Positions 1-11,932 of a stretch of DNA of 64,000 bases are shown here, in pieces. The stretch is from Apoda limacodes (lineage: Eukaryota > Arthropoda > Insecta > Lepidoptera > Limacodidae), in the NCBI GenBank assembly GCA_946406115.1, contig OX291545.1, forward strand, positions 25,105,153 to 25,169,152, given 5' to 3'. Below the pieces are notes generated by a model. That model was not told the origin of the DNA. It worked only from the letters and a program-made list of their open reading frames with translations, and made no database searches. The translations under genes were made by a program, and so were the position numbers. Every line of letters begins with the position of its first letter. Position 1 is the stretch's first letter.

Positions 1-12
1 GTCACGAGTATA

Positions 13-536
13 CAGTAATACCTCGGACTTACGCGATAGGTGGGACCAAGCGCTATCCGTGTAAGTCGAATTCGCGTAAGCCGGGGTACAATTTTGCATA
101 TGAAGAGAATAATGCAATTTTGAATATTTGCATAATTAGGACCGGAGAATAAATAAAACAATAATTAAGGACGAAATGTGTAACTTATTGTAGATAATAT
201 GACGAATCTGAATCCGAATAAACACAATCTGAAGTTATTTTGATGTAGAAGGTTTCATAAAATCTAACAAAGTCGTCTGACGAGTCAATAATTTATAATA
301 ATAATGTTAAGCTTACACTTCAAAAATAATGTTTTTCTTTTCTTGTTTGAAGCAAAAGAGTCGGTTCTACTTCATTATGATGCCTTAGTACTTGGTACAT
401 ATCTTAGGTCATCGCACAATACACTAAATCATTTTCTTGTACCTACACGTCGATTCCGCGCTACACGTCTGAGCCTGAAAAATCGCGTAACTCCGAATTC
501 GCGTATTTCGAGGTAGTGTAAGTCGGGGTATTACTG
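13..536. mobile_element. Non-autonomous pogo/Tigger-like DNA transposon
   Basis: Terminal inverted repeats begin CAGTAATACC at both ends, with a partner tract CTTACGC/CTTACAC just inside, and TA dinucleotides lie immediately outside (11-12 and 537-538). A TA target duplication plus a CAGTA start is typical of the pogo/Tigger branch of Tc1/mariner. Subterminal tracts containing GAATTCGCGTA recur near both ends. No transposase reading frame is visible; a 70-codon ORF inside has no recognisable motif. The internal sequence is AT-rich. I infer mobilisation in trans by an autonomous relative. Confidence 0.8.
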
Positions 537-546
537 TAATTGTAAA

Positions 547-1075
547 TTATACTAGCTGCTGCCCGCGACGTCGTCTGAGTGAACGCTACACTATAACATC
601 ACTACATTACACCGTCTACATTACATCTTCAGGAAACATTTTTAAATGGTGAAAAATTATAACACATCTAAGTTATGACTTTACACGATTTTTTTACATA
701 AAATAAATGGCTATGTGTGAGTAGAATAATTAATAATTAAGAAGCAAGTCAAATATGCGTCGTTAGATTACACGTTGTTACAAGCGTTGAAGAAATAAAG
801 GTTCACTGCTTGTTCCCCGTAGGTGATATCGTGATAATATGTAGCCTATATGTTGACCCGACTTCTTAATAATATTCGTGCCAAATTTGAAGTAAATCCA
901 TGCAGTACTTTTTAAGTTTATCCCGTACATACATACAGACAAACAGACAAAAATTCTAAAAACTATATTTTTGGCTTCGGTATCGATTGTAGATCACACC
1001 CCAAGTATTCTTTTAAGAAAATATTCAAGGTACAGTTTTGACTTTCCTACCATTTTATTATATGTATATAGATTA
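547..1075 (+). repeat. Dispersed lepidopteran-type repeat
   Basis: The tract starts with ACTAGCTGCTGCCCGCGAC, passes GTAGCCTATATG, and ends with a run of ACATACAGACAAACAGAC followed by TTGGCTTCGGTATCGATTG. I recognise this order from common repeats in moth and butterfly genomes. No coding frame is seen. The family is not assigned. Confidence 0.55.
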
Positions 1076-1313
1076 TGTATGTCAGATGATATTCTTATAA
1101 ATCATATATATGATATAAGCACTTTGTCTCAGGTGTGAGAGATGAGTCATCTACATTTTTTCAGCTAATCGTATTTATAATATAACGTAAACAATTGAAA
1201 TATTACGTCTTTAGAAAAAATAAAGAACAAACGGTTTTTACGATAGTCTTGAACACACAAACGTTTTAACAAAAATGTATAGTATGATCGACGTACTATA
1301 TAAACAATGACAA
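1076..1313. other. AT-rich stretch, nothing recognised
   Basis: No reading frame, inverted repeat or RNA-like structure was found by eye. Confidence 0.4.
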
Positions 1314-1733
1314 ATTAAAAAAAATCGGCCAAGTGCGAGTCGGACTCGCGCACGAAGTGTTCCGTACCATTATCCTTAAAAAATCACGTTTGTTGTATGG
1401 GAGTCCTCCTTAAATATTTGTTTTATTTTAATTTAATTATTTATTTTTAAAATATATTATAACTAAATATTCGTCTATCTGTTGCCGCTATCAATATAGA
1501 GCAAAAACGAGCAAAAAAATCACATTTGTTGTATGGGAGTTTATTCTATTGTTTAGTATTTTGTGTTATAGTGGCAACAGAAATACATCTTGTGTGAAAA
1601 TTTTAACTGTGTAACTATCATGGTTCATGAGATACTGTTTGGTGACAGACGGACGGACGGACGGACGAACAGCGGAGTCTTAGTAATAGGGTCCCGTTTT
1701 TTAAACTTTGGGTACGGAACCCTAATAAGAAAT
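1314..1733 (+). repeat. Dispersed repeat with GTGCGAGTCGGACTCGCG head
   Basis: The head reads GGCCAAGTGCGAGTCGGACT and the tail ends in a GACGGACGGACGG run, then CGGAGTCTTAGTAATAGG and GGGTACGGAACCCTAATAAG. TTCCGTACC near the head and GGTACGGAA near the tail form an inverted pair. This head-to-tail order is familiar from many lepidopteran genomes. The short ORFs here on both strands are shadows of the repeat. Confidence 0.65.
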
Positions 1734-1813
1734 AACCTTAAGTGTTTATTTGTACCTACCACTAACATAATTTGAAGGACCGCGGTAATGATGACGGAAT
1801 GATGATAATTCTG

Positions 1814-1852
1814 GAACCTATTATAATAACTTCTCTCAAGAGAAATTAAAAA
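1814..1852. repeat. Short segment shared with the hAT element interior
   Basis: CCTATTATAATAACTT followed by CTCTCAAGAGAA matches, on the opposite strand, a stretch around 39441-39477 inside the hAT element. It is probably a small shared repeat. Confidence 0.4.
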
Positions 1853-1884
1853 CAAAATTGCCACCTTATAACATCGAAGACATT

Positions 1885-2215
1885 AATATGTCTGTTACTA
1901 TAAATCCTAATGTGAAACTTTGTATGTCTGGGTGGATGTTTGTTACTTAATCACGCTTCAATCACTGGACGGATCGGGATAAAACTTGGTATACATATAG
2001 GTTAGGTCCTGGAATAGCATATAGGCTACTTTTTATCCCTAAAAATTCAAAAGTTTCTACGGGAATAACTATAACAGAGTAAAACGACCTATTGCTGCAA
2101 CTATAGCGTTCTATAGTAATTGACTAGTATAACTTATTAATAAATTAATTGGAGTTAATTAAGGAGTTCCACGCCAATAACCGAATTTAGGGCAGGCGGA
2201 GCCGCTGGCAAAGTC
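1885..2215 (-). repeat. RTE/SINE-like 3' repeat, minus strand
   Basis: Read on the minus strand it runs from TAGACTTTGCCAGCGGCTCC through GGATAAAAAGTAGCCTATAT and GCTATTCCAGGACCTAACCT to a CATCCACCCAGACATACAAA tail. The same order occurs on the plus strand at 58966-59190. This is a very common lepidopteran repeat; I suspect it is the 3' part of an RTE-type retrotransposon or a derived SINE, without proof. Confidence 0.6.
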
Positions 2216-2905
2216 TATTTCATATAAATCTTTTAAGCATGTTACAAGAACAAACTCTCTTATAAATCTTAAAATATAGTTTAGTTAAGAGTCTACCTCA
2301 GACCAATTATAAATTCTCTTATAGATTGAAAATGAAAGTCTAGCAATAAATTGATTCATATCCACAGTTGTTTGAGTGACGTGAGCGCTCAGCAGAATTC
2401 TCTGGAGCAGTTTAATTTCCTGGTGACGAAGCCATCGGCTTGTTCAAGTCATGTCTTGTCAAGACTGCATTCACTGCGTTGATAGCTGTAGGTACCTACA
2501 CTGTGCCAGTTGAAACAGATAAACCCATCTTGTGTAATGTAATTATAGTGAGCTTTTTTCGTCGTAAAACCCGCTTAAAACGGTTTCATAATGACCCAAC
2601 CAAAAACGCGTTTTAAGCGAGAAAGCGTATCAAGCGGGTATAGAGAAAATAAAGCATATTACTATATTGTTTAACAAATTACGTTATATATCATAGTATT
2701 ATTATGACATGTTAGAATTCACATTACTGAAAGTAATGACATTTACAAAAAGATTTTGATGCAAACTGGTAACTGAAGCTCAGCAGCTGTGTTTGATCTT
2801 ATGTTTGTGAATTTTCCTCAAAAACTTTAAGTACTTTTTTCTTTTTTTCTTTCTTAAATTGATAATGATTTTCGCTTAAATTGGTTCAGTACTAAAGATG
2901 TTTAT
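2216..2905. other. Unannotated, AT-rich
   Basis: No coding frame or clear repeat. CGTTTTAAGCGAGAAAGCG and AAACCCGCTTAAAACGG around 2560-2640 contain opposed copies of the same words, a weak inverted repeat. Confidence 0.3.
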
Positions 2906-2909
2906 AGGA

Positions 2910-3025
2910 ACCTTATTGGGAACAGTCTTAAGCTATTCGGAAACAAGGTATAGACGTCTGACTTACTTGTTGACAGTACATGCATACAATTTTCTTTCGA
3001 ATTCCAGAGTCAAGAAAGCTAGCTT
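2910..3025. mobile_element. Degenerate copy of the TTATTGGGAACAGTC palindromic MITE
   Basis: The left end reads CTTATTGGGAACAGTC then AAGCTATTCGG; the right end retains TTCGAATTCCAGAGTC. The centre and right terminus are decayed. Compare the intact copies at 18669-18821 and 26789-26941. Confidence 0.6.
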
Positions 3026-3097
3026 ATTAAGAGGGTGACGAATCGAATTAAGTATGAAAACATAATCGTATTAAGGTTTTACTGTATAGTGTAACGA

Positions 3098-3203
3098 AGT
3101 AACCCGGTGGTCAAAAAGCAAAACTACAGTCGCTATATTGAAACTGTGTAAACTTAAAACGACACTAGCGACAGAACAAACAAGATCAGAAGGTCAGAAG
3201 AGT
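3098..3203 (-). mobile_element. MITE of the GTCGCTAGTGTCG family, decayed
   Basis: Read on the minus strand it shares the core GTCGCTAGTGTCG, a GACTGTAGTTTTG tract and TTTGACCACCGGG with copies at 14626-14735 and 47721-47858. The ends carry AAACTCTTCTGACC and the opposed GGTCAAAAAG words. Confidence 0.55.
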
Positions 3204-4056
3204 TTGTTTCCATTGTAAAATCAAAGTAAATAAAAAAAAGAAGAGCAAATGAGAATGTAGCATATTTCCTAAAATATTATTTATAATAGGGTAGGTATTT
3301 ACTTTATATATACAAAGTAATCTACTTTGAATGTAGCAAATGCATGTCAATTTTTACTATCACCACACTTAGGTAAAAACATTTGATGCAATTGATTTAA
3401 TATCCTAGCGGCATCTTCAGCGTGCTAGAGGAAGCGTGCAAGCGGAACGTGCGACGTGCAAGCGTGCCCGCAAGCCAATTACACGTCTGCCATATCTACA
3501 CTAATGGCCCATTAACAGGTCTGCACCAATGGTCATCGCATGCTCCTATCTGTTAACCTGACGCCATAACTCCAACGCAGGCGTCATTACACCATGTTCT
3601 TAAAGTTTATTGATGTATTGGCTGTATTTCTTTATTTACGGTTTTTAACCTGTAAATCACATATAAACGTATTCTTACCTATATCTAGGTATACTTTTGA
3701 AATCTATGATAAAAAATATTTTAAAAACTTTCAGGTCCATTGAAGTAAATACCCACCTATATTATTATAATCTGTGCACTGCGTATATATCTTTTTTTGT
3801 TCTTAAATTAACATATTAAGTTAACAATTTGCATAAAGACATTGCCTATTCGAATATGCCTTACTAACATAGATTTTTTCAAATGTACTTGTTTGTGAAT
3901 TTTATCGAATGCACATGTTTCTAAGATTTATATGATAAATTTACCTTTTAGCAAATATACGTGCTATCTACAACTTGCATATTCATTCTAGAAAAATTAA
4001 TTTAATAATACTGAAAATATCTTATGATTAGTTTTATTTTTCGTTCATTAAATTTT
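3204..4056. other. Unannotated; includes a more GC-balanced block at 3405-3600
   Basis: Most of this stretch is AT-rich with no recognised feature. The block at 3405-3600 has repeated GTGCAAGC/GTGCCCGC words and a normal base balance, with no open frame. It could be conserved non-coding DNA (inference only). Confidence 0.3.
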
Positions 4057-4140
4057 TGGAAGGCGCTTTCTATCAACAGTAAATAAAAAATATCCAATGA
4101 CGGCGCTAGTGGATCGCAGGGATGGCCTTAAAACCTGAAT
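4057..4140 (+). repeat. Dispersed repeat with GGCGCTAGTGGATCGCAGGG
   Basis: GAAGGCGCTTTC, then AGTAAATAAAAAATAT, then ACGGCGCTAGTGGATCGCAG and GGATGGCCTT. The same words occur in reverse orientation at 17030-17110, and a diverged version lies at about 13995-14225. Confidence 0.55.
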
Positions 4141-4849
4141 GTTTGAAGATCTGGAGTACCTGATGACCCTGATGTGAAACCCAAGAGCCTAACCAAACTA
4201 TTAAAGATATCGAAATGCCACCTTCGTAAAAAATAATTATTCTGATAAGCGTTTAAATAGCAAAGGTCTGGAGTATGAACCCAATGCTTTTATACTATCT
4301 GAAATTTGGTATCTTCTTTATATATATAATTCTACTTATGTAGTACAGTGACATATAAAGATTCTACTGTACGTGTGTACTGCCCGGGATATGGCGCTGC
4401 AGTCGGTATCATGCACAACACAGGACAACGTCTGCCCGGTCAGCTAGTATATATTATATAAATCTAAAGTCAATGCAATCATTAAGTGACCTAGACCTGA
4501 TGTTACAGTTAGGGTACGCGAGACTGCAGAGTAGGTACTATAAACTTTACAACGGCTTTAACAGACACATCGTGATTTTAAACATGCTATTGTCATCAAA
4601 AGCTTTATTTAATTACTAGCTGTGTGCCTAGTGTGAGTTTTTAACGCTAGTAGTGCGTTCGCGTCAACGAAATACATGTATGGGAATTAAGGAGCGCCTA
4701 TAGCGGAAGCGTTCTGAGAAGGTTTTTCTTATAGGACTTTTAATGAATACTCGAACGCGATTGTAGAGTTACAAATACGCAAACTAGGCACACTGATTAC
4801 GCGAGATATCACCTGCGCGATTCTACACTTCCCGTCGTACCTTTTTTTA
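4141..4849. other. Unannotated, nothing recognised
   Basis: AT-rich with brief GC-rich words (about 4380-4440). No coding frame or inverted repeat was seen. Confidence 0.3.
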
Positions 4850-5085
4850 TATGACTAAGGTGGCAAACAAGCTTATGGTCCGCCTGATGGTAAGCAATCA
4901 CCGTAGCCTGTGGACGCTTGCAACACCAGGGGCATGACTCGGGCGTTGCCGACCCTTAAAAAATGTAATAACTTCTTTCTTGAAGAACCCCATACTGTAG
5001 TTCTTAGAGAAAACCTTGGCAGGAGGTCTCATTACACAACCCAAGTGTTTGCGGGAAGAGTTTATCGAAAGCGCACTGTTACTTA
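4850..5085 (-). pseudogene. 3' end of a non-LTR retrotransposon (LINE family A)
   Basis: The minus strand encodes a relic of a reverse-transcriptase C-terminus: PAKVFSKNYSMGFFKKEV, then FFKGRQRPSHAPGVASVHRL. This is followed by a short 3' tail that reads, on the plus strand, GGTGGCAAACAAGCTTATGG. The same protein tail and 3' end occur in copies at 44495-45035, 45826-46480, 53775-54300, 55830-56400 and 61530-61705. Everything upstream is missing, as expected from 5' truncation during target-primed reverse transcription. I recall this tail from lepidopteran jockey-like elements; the clade is not certain. It is non-functional. Confidence 0.75.
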
Positions 5086-5985
5086 CAAAGATCAAATCAT
5101 TTTATCAAGGATAAAATTAAGAAGGGTTTACCAGTTGCATACTTTACAGTATGTTCAAACGTTTAGAAGAATATGACTAAAGTCAACAACATTTGACGTT
5201 ACAGTCGGTACTTAACACGTGCATTATTCTAAACTTATGTATACGTTAGTTTAGTATGTTAGAAGTACCATTAAACTTAAAAAAATCTCGTAAAAGCATG
5301 GCAATAGTGTTAGATTATTTATGTTGCAACACGCGAGCAAGCGTGCGATGTCTGCGATCGGAGAACAGTTCGCGTTAATTAATTGGCTATTTTCACACGT
5401 CAGAGGCTACATCTCGCCAAATAGATCGGCGCGCGCGCTTAATTAGCTATATCTGGACGACCGATCGGCCCCGCTTTGCCTCTCTACGCCAATTTGGCTC
5501 GCCTTTGCTCCGGCCTAGCTGGATACTGGAGGTGATAAGGCAAATAGAACGCAGGCAATAACCTCATTATAAAATGTAAGCCTACTGCGAACAGGGATTG
5601 GTTTGAATTGAATAAAAAACAGAAGGTGGAGAATGAATCCTATAAAAGTGTTTTTGCCTCAGATTTTTTTTAATTTTTAGTAGTTGTATGGAAGCATACC
5701 TTCAACTAGAAAAGAAGCTATCTAGTTATTTATAAGTTTCTTTTTAGGTTTAATTAATTGAAAAGGTAAAGTTTGAAAAGACTTTATCTGATAATATAAA
5801 AACAGTATTATTAAAAAAAAAATTGTGGATTATAATGAAAAACATGGCCCCGGTCACAGCCCTGATGTTTATGTAGAAAGAATTACCCCAACCTAACTTT
5901 ATTATTATTTTCTTATTATAATTCTAACATACCTACAACATACATTTTCTACCAAAACTCATCCACCTTATAGTAAACTTATTTT
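5086..5985. other. Unannotated; balanced block at about 5330-5560
   Basis: The block has TTAATTAATTGGC and CTTAATTAGC words, GCGCGCGC and GATCGGCCCCGC but no open frame. The homeodomain-type core TAATTA recurs. It may be regulatory DNA (inference). The rest is AT-rich with nothing recognised. Confidence 0.3.
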
Positions 5986-5989
5986 TTAG

Positions 5990-6400
5990 TTGAGTTCAAA
6001 TTCAAAATATAAATCTAATTCCAATGTCGAGTTGGACTTCAAATAACCAAGCGTAGTTTAGACTAGTTAGGGGGTAAATAGCAAAGTGTCAGTTTCGTTG
6101 CTTGAGGTGTAATTACAATATAAAAAGCCTAAAAACTGTAAACCTTCTTGGGCTTAGATTCACAAGCTTATTTTCCCGCTTATTTCAAGCAAGTTGTACT
6201 TCAAATAACCAAGCATAGTTGAGACCAGTTAGGGGATAGATAGCCAAGCTTGGGTTCCGTTCGGTTGCCTTAATTGTGATTAAAAAAGCCTGTAAGTAAT
6301 AAATCTTATTAGGTTTCGATTTACAAGCTTATTTTGCAGCTGATTTGAACTTCAAAATGTAAATCTGAGTTCAATGTCGACTTGGGCTTCCAAGCATTAT
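5990..6400. repeat. Diverged tandem repeat, period about 160 bp
   Basis: The phrase ACTTCAAATAACCAAGC starts near 6038 and again near 6198, each time followed by AGTTAGGGG(G/A)(T/A)A and AGC(A/C)AAG. A third, partial unit near 6346 resembles the first unit's leader (TTCAAAATGTAAATCT against TTCAAAATATAAATCT). The words CAAGCTTATTTT also recur at about 6165 and 6327. No protein frame is maintained. Confidence 0.7.
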
Positions 6401-6414
6401 TCAGAATAGTTGAG

Positions 6415-6660
6415 CTTAGTCACTTGGTCGCGTGGCAATGTGCGGAGCACGGGCCATTCAGGTACAATGAGCGACGCCTTCGAGAAAGCCCAGATTGATA
6501 GCCGTCAGAAAACAATTACCTTTTTGTCGGCAATGCGATACACCGCTAATTACAATAAGTGATAATTGACTTTTTTAATTAAGCGCCTATTGAGCCGTCC
6601 ATCATTGCAGCTAATAGTTGCCAGTCAGTGCATTTAATAAAGCCCGTCGCAACTCTAAAA
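6415..6660. other. Balanced-composition block, possible conserved non-coding DNA
   Basis: Composition differs from the AT-rich surroundings and stops occur in all frames. Words such as GCTAATTACAATAAG and TTTAATTAAGCG resemble homeodomain sites. I cannot show conservation from one sequence. Confidence 0.3.
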
Positions 6661-6824
6661 TGATTGTACAAGTATGTACATCGTTTAGTTTGCGGAATCT
6701 TAATTAAAGAATCGTACCTATCGTAATGCCAGTTCCACTCTTCTATTAAACTAAAAGTAATAGAAAGGTTTTTAAAGATAATAAAAATAAAGATAATAAG
6801 GAAAGTTTGGATCGCCCTCTAGCT

Positions 6825-6915
6825 CGACGTAGAGATGTCCTTAAGAAGGAAGAGTAGCACGATGGAGGATGCTTATGTCTAGCAGTGGACCAAAATAGGT
6901 TGATATGATAATGGT
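6825..6915 (+). pseudogene. 3' tip of an RTE-like LINE
   Basis: The stretch GATGGAGGATGCTTATGTC then AGCAGTGGACC, ending in a GATATGATAATGG tail, corresponds to the last residues of RTE-type polyproteins (W-x-x-L/M ... QWT) and their tail. Only the very end survives. Compare 23140-23285 and 31491-31770. Confidence 0.55.
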
Positions 6916-8155
6916 AATCTAAAATCGATCGCGGTGTTATTGCAACTGCCCGCTATGTCGAAGTGCTCAGATTCGATTCTTAATCCAGGAGCACAAGGCA
7001 TGCGAGTTATGAAAATATACTTCGAGTTCGGTTTGTGGTCAAAGTGATAAGATCACCGCCTATCATGTTATGACGAAATTATCATGTACCTTCTCTTATG
7101 GCTAAATGGACGTAGTTATGCCAAAATGTACCACGATACCCGACAAAATATAAAAAATTGAGGTAATTATACTTAAGTGATCAAAACATAGTATATTATT
7201 ACTACGAGTATTTAACAAAAACAATCCAAGAATTATTCAAAACTGACAGAAATATAGGGTTTTTTAACTCAAGCTTGTCCACGGTGATGTATTAAAATCC
7301 GGCAGAAACACCAGATGGACGTAAAAACCAGTGTAGGGATGTTGCTTCCTCACGCGACGGATCCACTTAAGATTTACTTTTCTTCTGCAGCAGTAACGTC
7401 CGTCAAATCTTATCGCGGACAAATCCGTAAGATAATTCCGGATACGGATCCGCAAAGTTCTTACCGTAGACAAGTACCGTAATTTAAAAATAAATATGTT
7501 TCGTGTCAACCTGTACATTTTGACATAACGACGATCAATTTATGTATTATAAGTATATTTTGTTTTGTGGAGCAAATAAATGTGGCCATCGACTAAATAA
7601 ATGCTTTGCCAACTGAGCTAATGAGGTCGGCGACTGGCTGATTAATTTGCCGACTTCCAGTAAACTCAAGTAACTTCCAGGAATATCACAAGAAATGTGC
7701 TATGCTTCAACAGCATCAAAATCTATAAGAAGCAGAAGAAATCTGTTGACCTGGAATCCTGAAATTCGAAACGGATGAAAGCCTTATAGCACAATAATAA
7801 GGAAAAATCCGGAAATCATTAATTGTTATTCTATCGGCATTATTACGTAGAAGACTTTACGTAACAACAATATAATAATAATGATAGTAGGAATTCGGGC
7901 TACAGTCCGGTACCGGATACAGTCGAGTGTCATGGATACAGTGAGGGGAGTTGTATAAGAATCAATTTGCCACGCGTATTGATGTCTCTGAATTTTTAGG
8001 CTTAAGGAAATAAATATTTTAACATCTAACTGGATACACACACATGGGCTAAAAATGTCCATTACGAGAGCAGCATAACCTCTCTGTATGGCAAGTGAAA
8101 TGCGCTGAATGAGGAAAAGCCTACCAGAGGGTCTTGGCTCCTTTCAATGAGACGG
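6916..8155. other. Unannotated interval with a weak tRNA-like A box
   Basis: At 7600-7640 the minus strand reads TTAGCTCAGTTGGCAAAGC, a good tRNA A-box/D-arm, but no matching B box follows, so this is at most a SINE head relic. The short ORFs near 7264-7518 and 7826-8062 show no motif. Words of the type CCGGATACGGATCCG near 7430-7460 are reminiscent of those around 12.8-13.3 kb. Confidence 0.35.
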
Positions 8156-8159
8156 CAAT

Positions 8160-10222
8160 TACACTGAGAAAAAATATTGTCAAATTGTCAAAAAAACTTT
8201 GTTACTGTAGAGCCCACCAAGGTCCATAGATGGAATGACAACGTTTTAATTGTCACTTTATACTTTGATAATTCAACTAGTAGGAGGTCTTAGGTCCACC
8301 ACCTTGCATTTTTGAGACAGAGCAAACCGCTTTTTGCTTATTCGTTGCCGCTGCAAAACAAAATGCGCAGGGAGGTGCAACTGCGTTGAAAAAAACTAAA
8401 ATGCACAAATCTATGTGCATGTAGTGGCAATTGCGAAAAATAAATATCTTATTTTAACCCGCTTTTTTTGTCAAACATTCTAGCTTTGTTAATTTTATCA
8501 CAATTATAATAACTCTACTGGCAAAAGTTTTCGAACATGTTTATTTATTTATATATATATTTAATTTATATTTGTATATATATCACGTCCAGAAGTAATT
8601 TATTAATGTAATCAGAAATTATCTAAACATACTTAAAAATTCTAAAAGCTGCACACCGCTCTTACAATGCAGGTACGCCGCGCGACACAAAACATTTTTT
8701 TTAACAGAGTTATTAAACGAGAAATGTTTGACAAGTTTACTATTCTATATAGAAGGATAACTGGCCTATTCACAAGTATTTTTTCTCTGGAGAAAATCCC
8801 CATAGTTATAATTCTGTAGACGATTTTCGAAAAAAAAAAACGAGTAATTTTTTTTAATTCTCAATTTTTTTTGTATGGGTGAGTGAAAATTTAGTCATAC
8901 TGAATTCCTTATCCTCGAATTATACGAAAACAAACACCAAACTTAATATAGTTCATAGATGTATGCAGATATAAAGCTTAGAGTTAGGCGCGTTGGACGC
9001 ACTTTTCCCCCCCTCCCCCTGCCCACCTGCTGGGGGGAAACAAAGTGGCAACCGGGCTTAATCAGCTCAGATCATCCCCAATAACACCTGTTCCATGCGG
9101 TTTGCTTTGTCTCAAAAATTCAAGGTCCCCTTAGAAAACGGAACCTAAGATCTACTAAATAATGCTGTCGAAGTTTAATGCTACAACAATGTTACTGCTG
9201 TCAGCCTGACCAAGCAAATTTGTTGCGGTGACAAAACCTACGTTGTCCTCATGACAAGTTTGATTCTACAGCGATTTTAATGTTGTCACTCCGACGAGGT
9301 TATTTGCTATTGTGACAAAGCTTACTTTGTTCTCATGACTCCCGTACCACCACGACCCTCGACTACCCATAGTGCCTCAAGAATTCAAGCCAGAGTAACT
9401 AAAAGGGGCGCAAGGGGAATCACTTGCCCTTTTGTACACTTCAACTGGTAAAATTGCTTTTCCAGTCCCGTGAACTTACGAGTCATTTACCTACCATTGA
9501 ACACATATATACGCGTACTTATGGTAATGTTCCTATTCCTAAAAAGAAAGCTATAACCACATAACCGGCTAGTATTCTTCAAGAAATTTACTCAATCCTT
9601 GATCCCTAGCTGTAGCACGTGTAGGTAAACTTTTACAAAAATTAAGACAAAACTCAAAATAAAATTGACACTCGTCCATTACCCACTTGAACCAGAGTGA
9701 AAGTGAACAAAACAAACGTTCGGTCAAGTCGCAACGCAATGTTGCCACCCTATCAACTCACCTATTTCAAGCGACAACGTTTTATTTAGTCAATTAATTG
9801 AAACTTTGTGTTATTAGCAAAGTGTACTAACGAATTGGCTTTATAAAGTATATTTTGTTGTAATCTTTTTTTGTCCATAAGTATCACGATTGTCAAACCA
9901 GCAAAATATATTTTGTTTTGATCTTAATTTTGCCTATGGTCACTTCGATAACGTAACATTGTCACTTCAACAACTAAGGATGCTTAAAATATTGTCGATT
10001 TGACATCTTAAGACTATCTATCAATTGAACAATGTATTTTATACGTAGCTTTAATATTGAAGTTCAATAGCTACTGTAGCAATTAACGCATCTAACAATA
10101 AAAGGGTTAATGTCGAAACTATATGAGTTTTAATGTAGGGGCAAAGTATTTAGTTACGGTATTTATAAAAAGCTAACAAAGCGTATTTTGGCATTTGTTA
10201 GCGATTTTTTTTTTTCAGTGTA
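8160..10222. mobile_element. Element of about 2.06 kb with TACACTGA ends and CAAT target duplication
   Basis: The left end reads TACACTGAGAAAAAA and the right end TTTTTTTTCAGTGTA, an inverted pair. CAAT stands just outside on both sides (8156-8159 and 10223-10226), consistent with a 4-bp target duplication. Inside, 8280-8345 (AGGTCC...GAGACAGAGCAAACCGC) is repeated in inverted orientation at 9095-9160, so part of the body folds back on itself. Words like TTGTCACTTC and GTGACAA recur. No reading frame above 60 codons lies inside, so it is non-autonomous. CACTG-type ends recall CACTA/Chapaev elements, but the 4-bp duplication does not settle a superfamily. Confidence 0.65.
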
Positions 10223-11836
10223 CAATCAATAATAAAGGCCTTAGCCTAATAGCATTAGAGACTGGCTGTTTCAGTAGCAATAGGGCTTATTTCGATAATA
10301 TAACTTAGGTCAACACTCGTCACAGATCACGCGGACATTGTAGAGTACACTCTCATAAAATTCATCATTCCATACTGTTAGGTACTTATCGCATCATATG
10401 TGGCGTCATTACACGTCCTGGCATCGTACACATTTTAGAGTGGAGAACTTTTTACTTTAGGGACTCCAATACATTCCCAGCTTCAATACAGCACGTTTTG
10501 CACTTACACACTTCAAAATGTTCCCGACTCCAACACCACGCCATGTTATTAGTCTTATGTAGGTGGTATAAAGAACAAAAGTATTAAGAACATAGTAATT
10601 TTCTTAAATTCTTAACTCTTCTTAGGATGCTTTTGTTGCCTTACTGACCAGGTAGGTTCGAGAAAGCCTATATATAATAAAGTTGGCATTTTAAAATATA
10701 ACCGATCTTAACTCATTTATTTTTCCGAGTCAACTATTCAGCTTGCTAAAAATCCATCTGTTAATGGTCTGAAGTTCTGCTACAAATTAAGAAGTCAAGT
10801 TTTAATTATCTATAAACATACAAACTACTTTAAAAAATATTATTTAAAAACAAATAACCAAAAAAACATTGAAACTTTGAGATAGACTTTTCAAATTTAA
10901 GTCGAAAAAACATTAAGGTCTTTTTAAATGAACTTATGAAAGTTACCACCATCAGTTATTGCGCATATCAACAACAAATAAGGTTAATAACCATTAAACG
11001 AGTACTCAGAGATATACATAAATGTACACAGTATAACTTCACCGAGTCATAACCAGTTCCCGTACAGTACCTTGTGCTTGTAGCATTCCTTTCACAAAAT
11101 AAATACAAGAATGCACCTCAACCTGAGGACTGTACGGTACCAATGTGGATCTATGCAAAACTATTTCGTGGATGACAGGGTACCATTAAGTACGTAGAAA
11201 CATTGCTTGTGTAGTTTCAACTGTTGTTTGATGTAGAAGCTATTCTTTATTATTTACTGACATTCACGAAACCTAGGACAAAAGTTAGTGATGTAAACAG
11301 TTAGTCAAAGATTTCTGAGTAAACTCCGTACATAGTGTCCATCGTACCAAAACTTAAAGCCGTGTAATCGATCTTGAGTAATAAGCAAACATACAGATAG
11401 TCAGATGGACAGACAGGTAGACATAGAGTTTTCATTAATTACTAATAAACGTTTTTTTGCCCGCGACGTCTGCCACTTGGATCTCATAATGCACTATATC
11501 ATCAAGTGTTTAGCAGACTTTTGACACTGATAGTGTAGATTAAAACCTATCTGTTTAATTCAAATAAAACAACTTCGCTTTTACTTCGGCCGCGTTGATT
11601 CGTATTTTTAAAAGATTTTAAAAGGGATCCTTTTAGAGTTTTACAACATATTTTAAGCAATTTGAGCAACTATAGATCGTCCCATTCCAGGACCTTAACC
11701 AACTTAGGTTTGTAATTTTGAAAAATGAACGTACACACGTTATAGACCTAAATTGTATCAAACATATAAACTAGCGTACATTTTTTATTACAGTTAGATG
11801 ATTGACAGGATCGCTACAGTTGCGAGCGAGCAGTTG
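10223..11836. other. Unannotated AT-rich DNA
   Basis: No coding frame. About 11380-11480 holds CAGATAGTCAGATGGACAG and GCCCGCGACGTCTGCC, words typical of dispersed lepidopteran repeats, so a decayed copy in minus orientation is possible. Confidence 0.3.
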
Positions 11837-11882
11837 GCTCACTTTTACGTCAATAAAATGTCTCACTTTTACGTCAATAAAA
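11837..11882. repeat. Tandem duplication of a 23-24 bp unit
   Basis: CTCACTTTTACGTCAATAAA occurs twice back to back, each time followed by AT. This is a simple local duplication. Confidence 0.85.
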
Positions 11883-11932
11883 TATTAATACGGATGTTAA
11901 ATGCTCCACAAATAAAGAAACATTGAAGTCAA

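Noticed and set aside
1651..1680. GGAC microsatellite as an independent feature
   Set aside because: It is a normal part of the dispersed repeat at 1314-1733.
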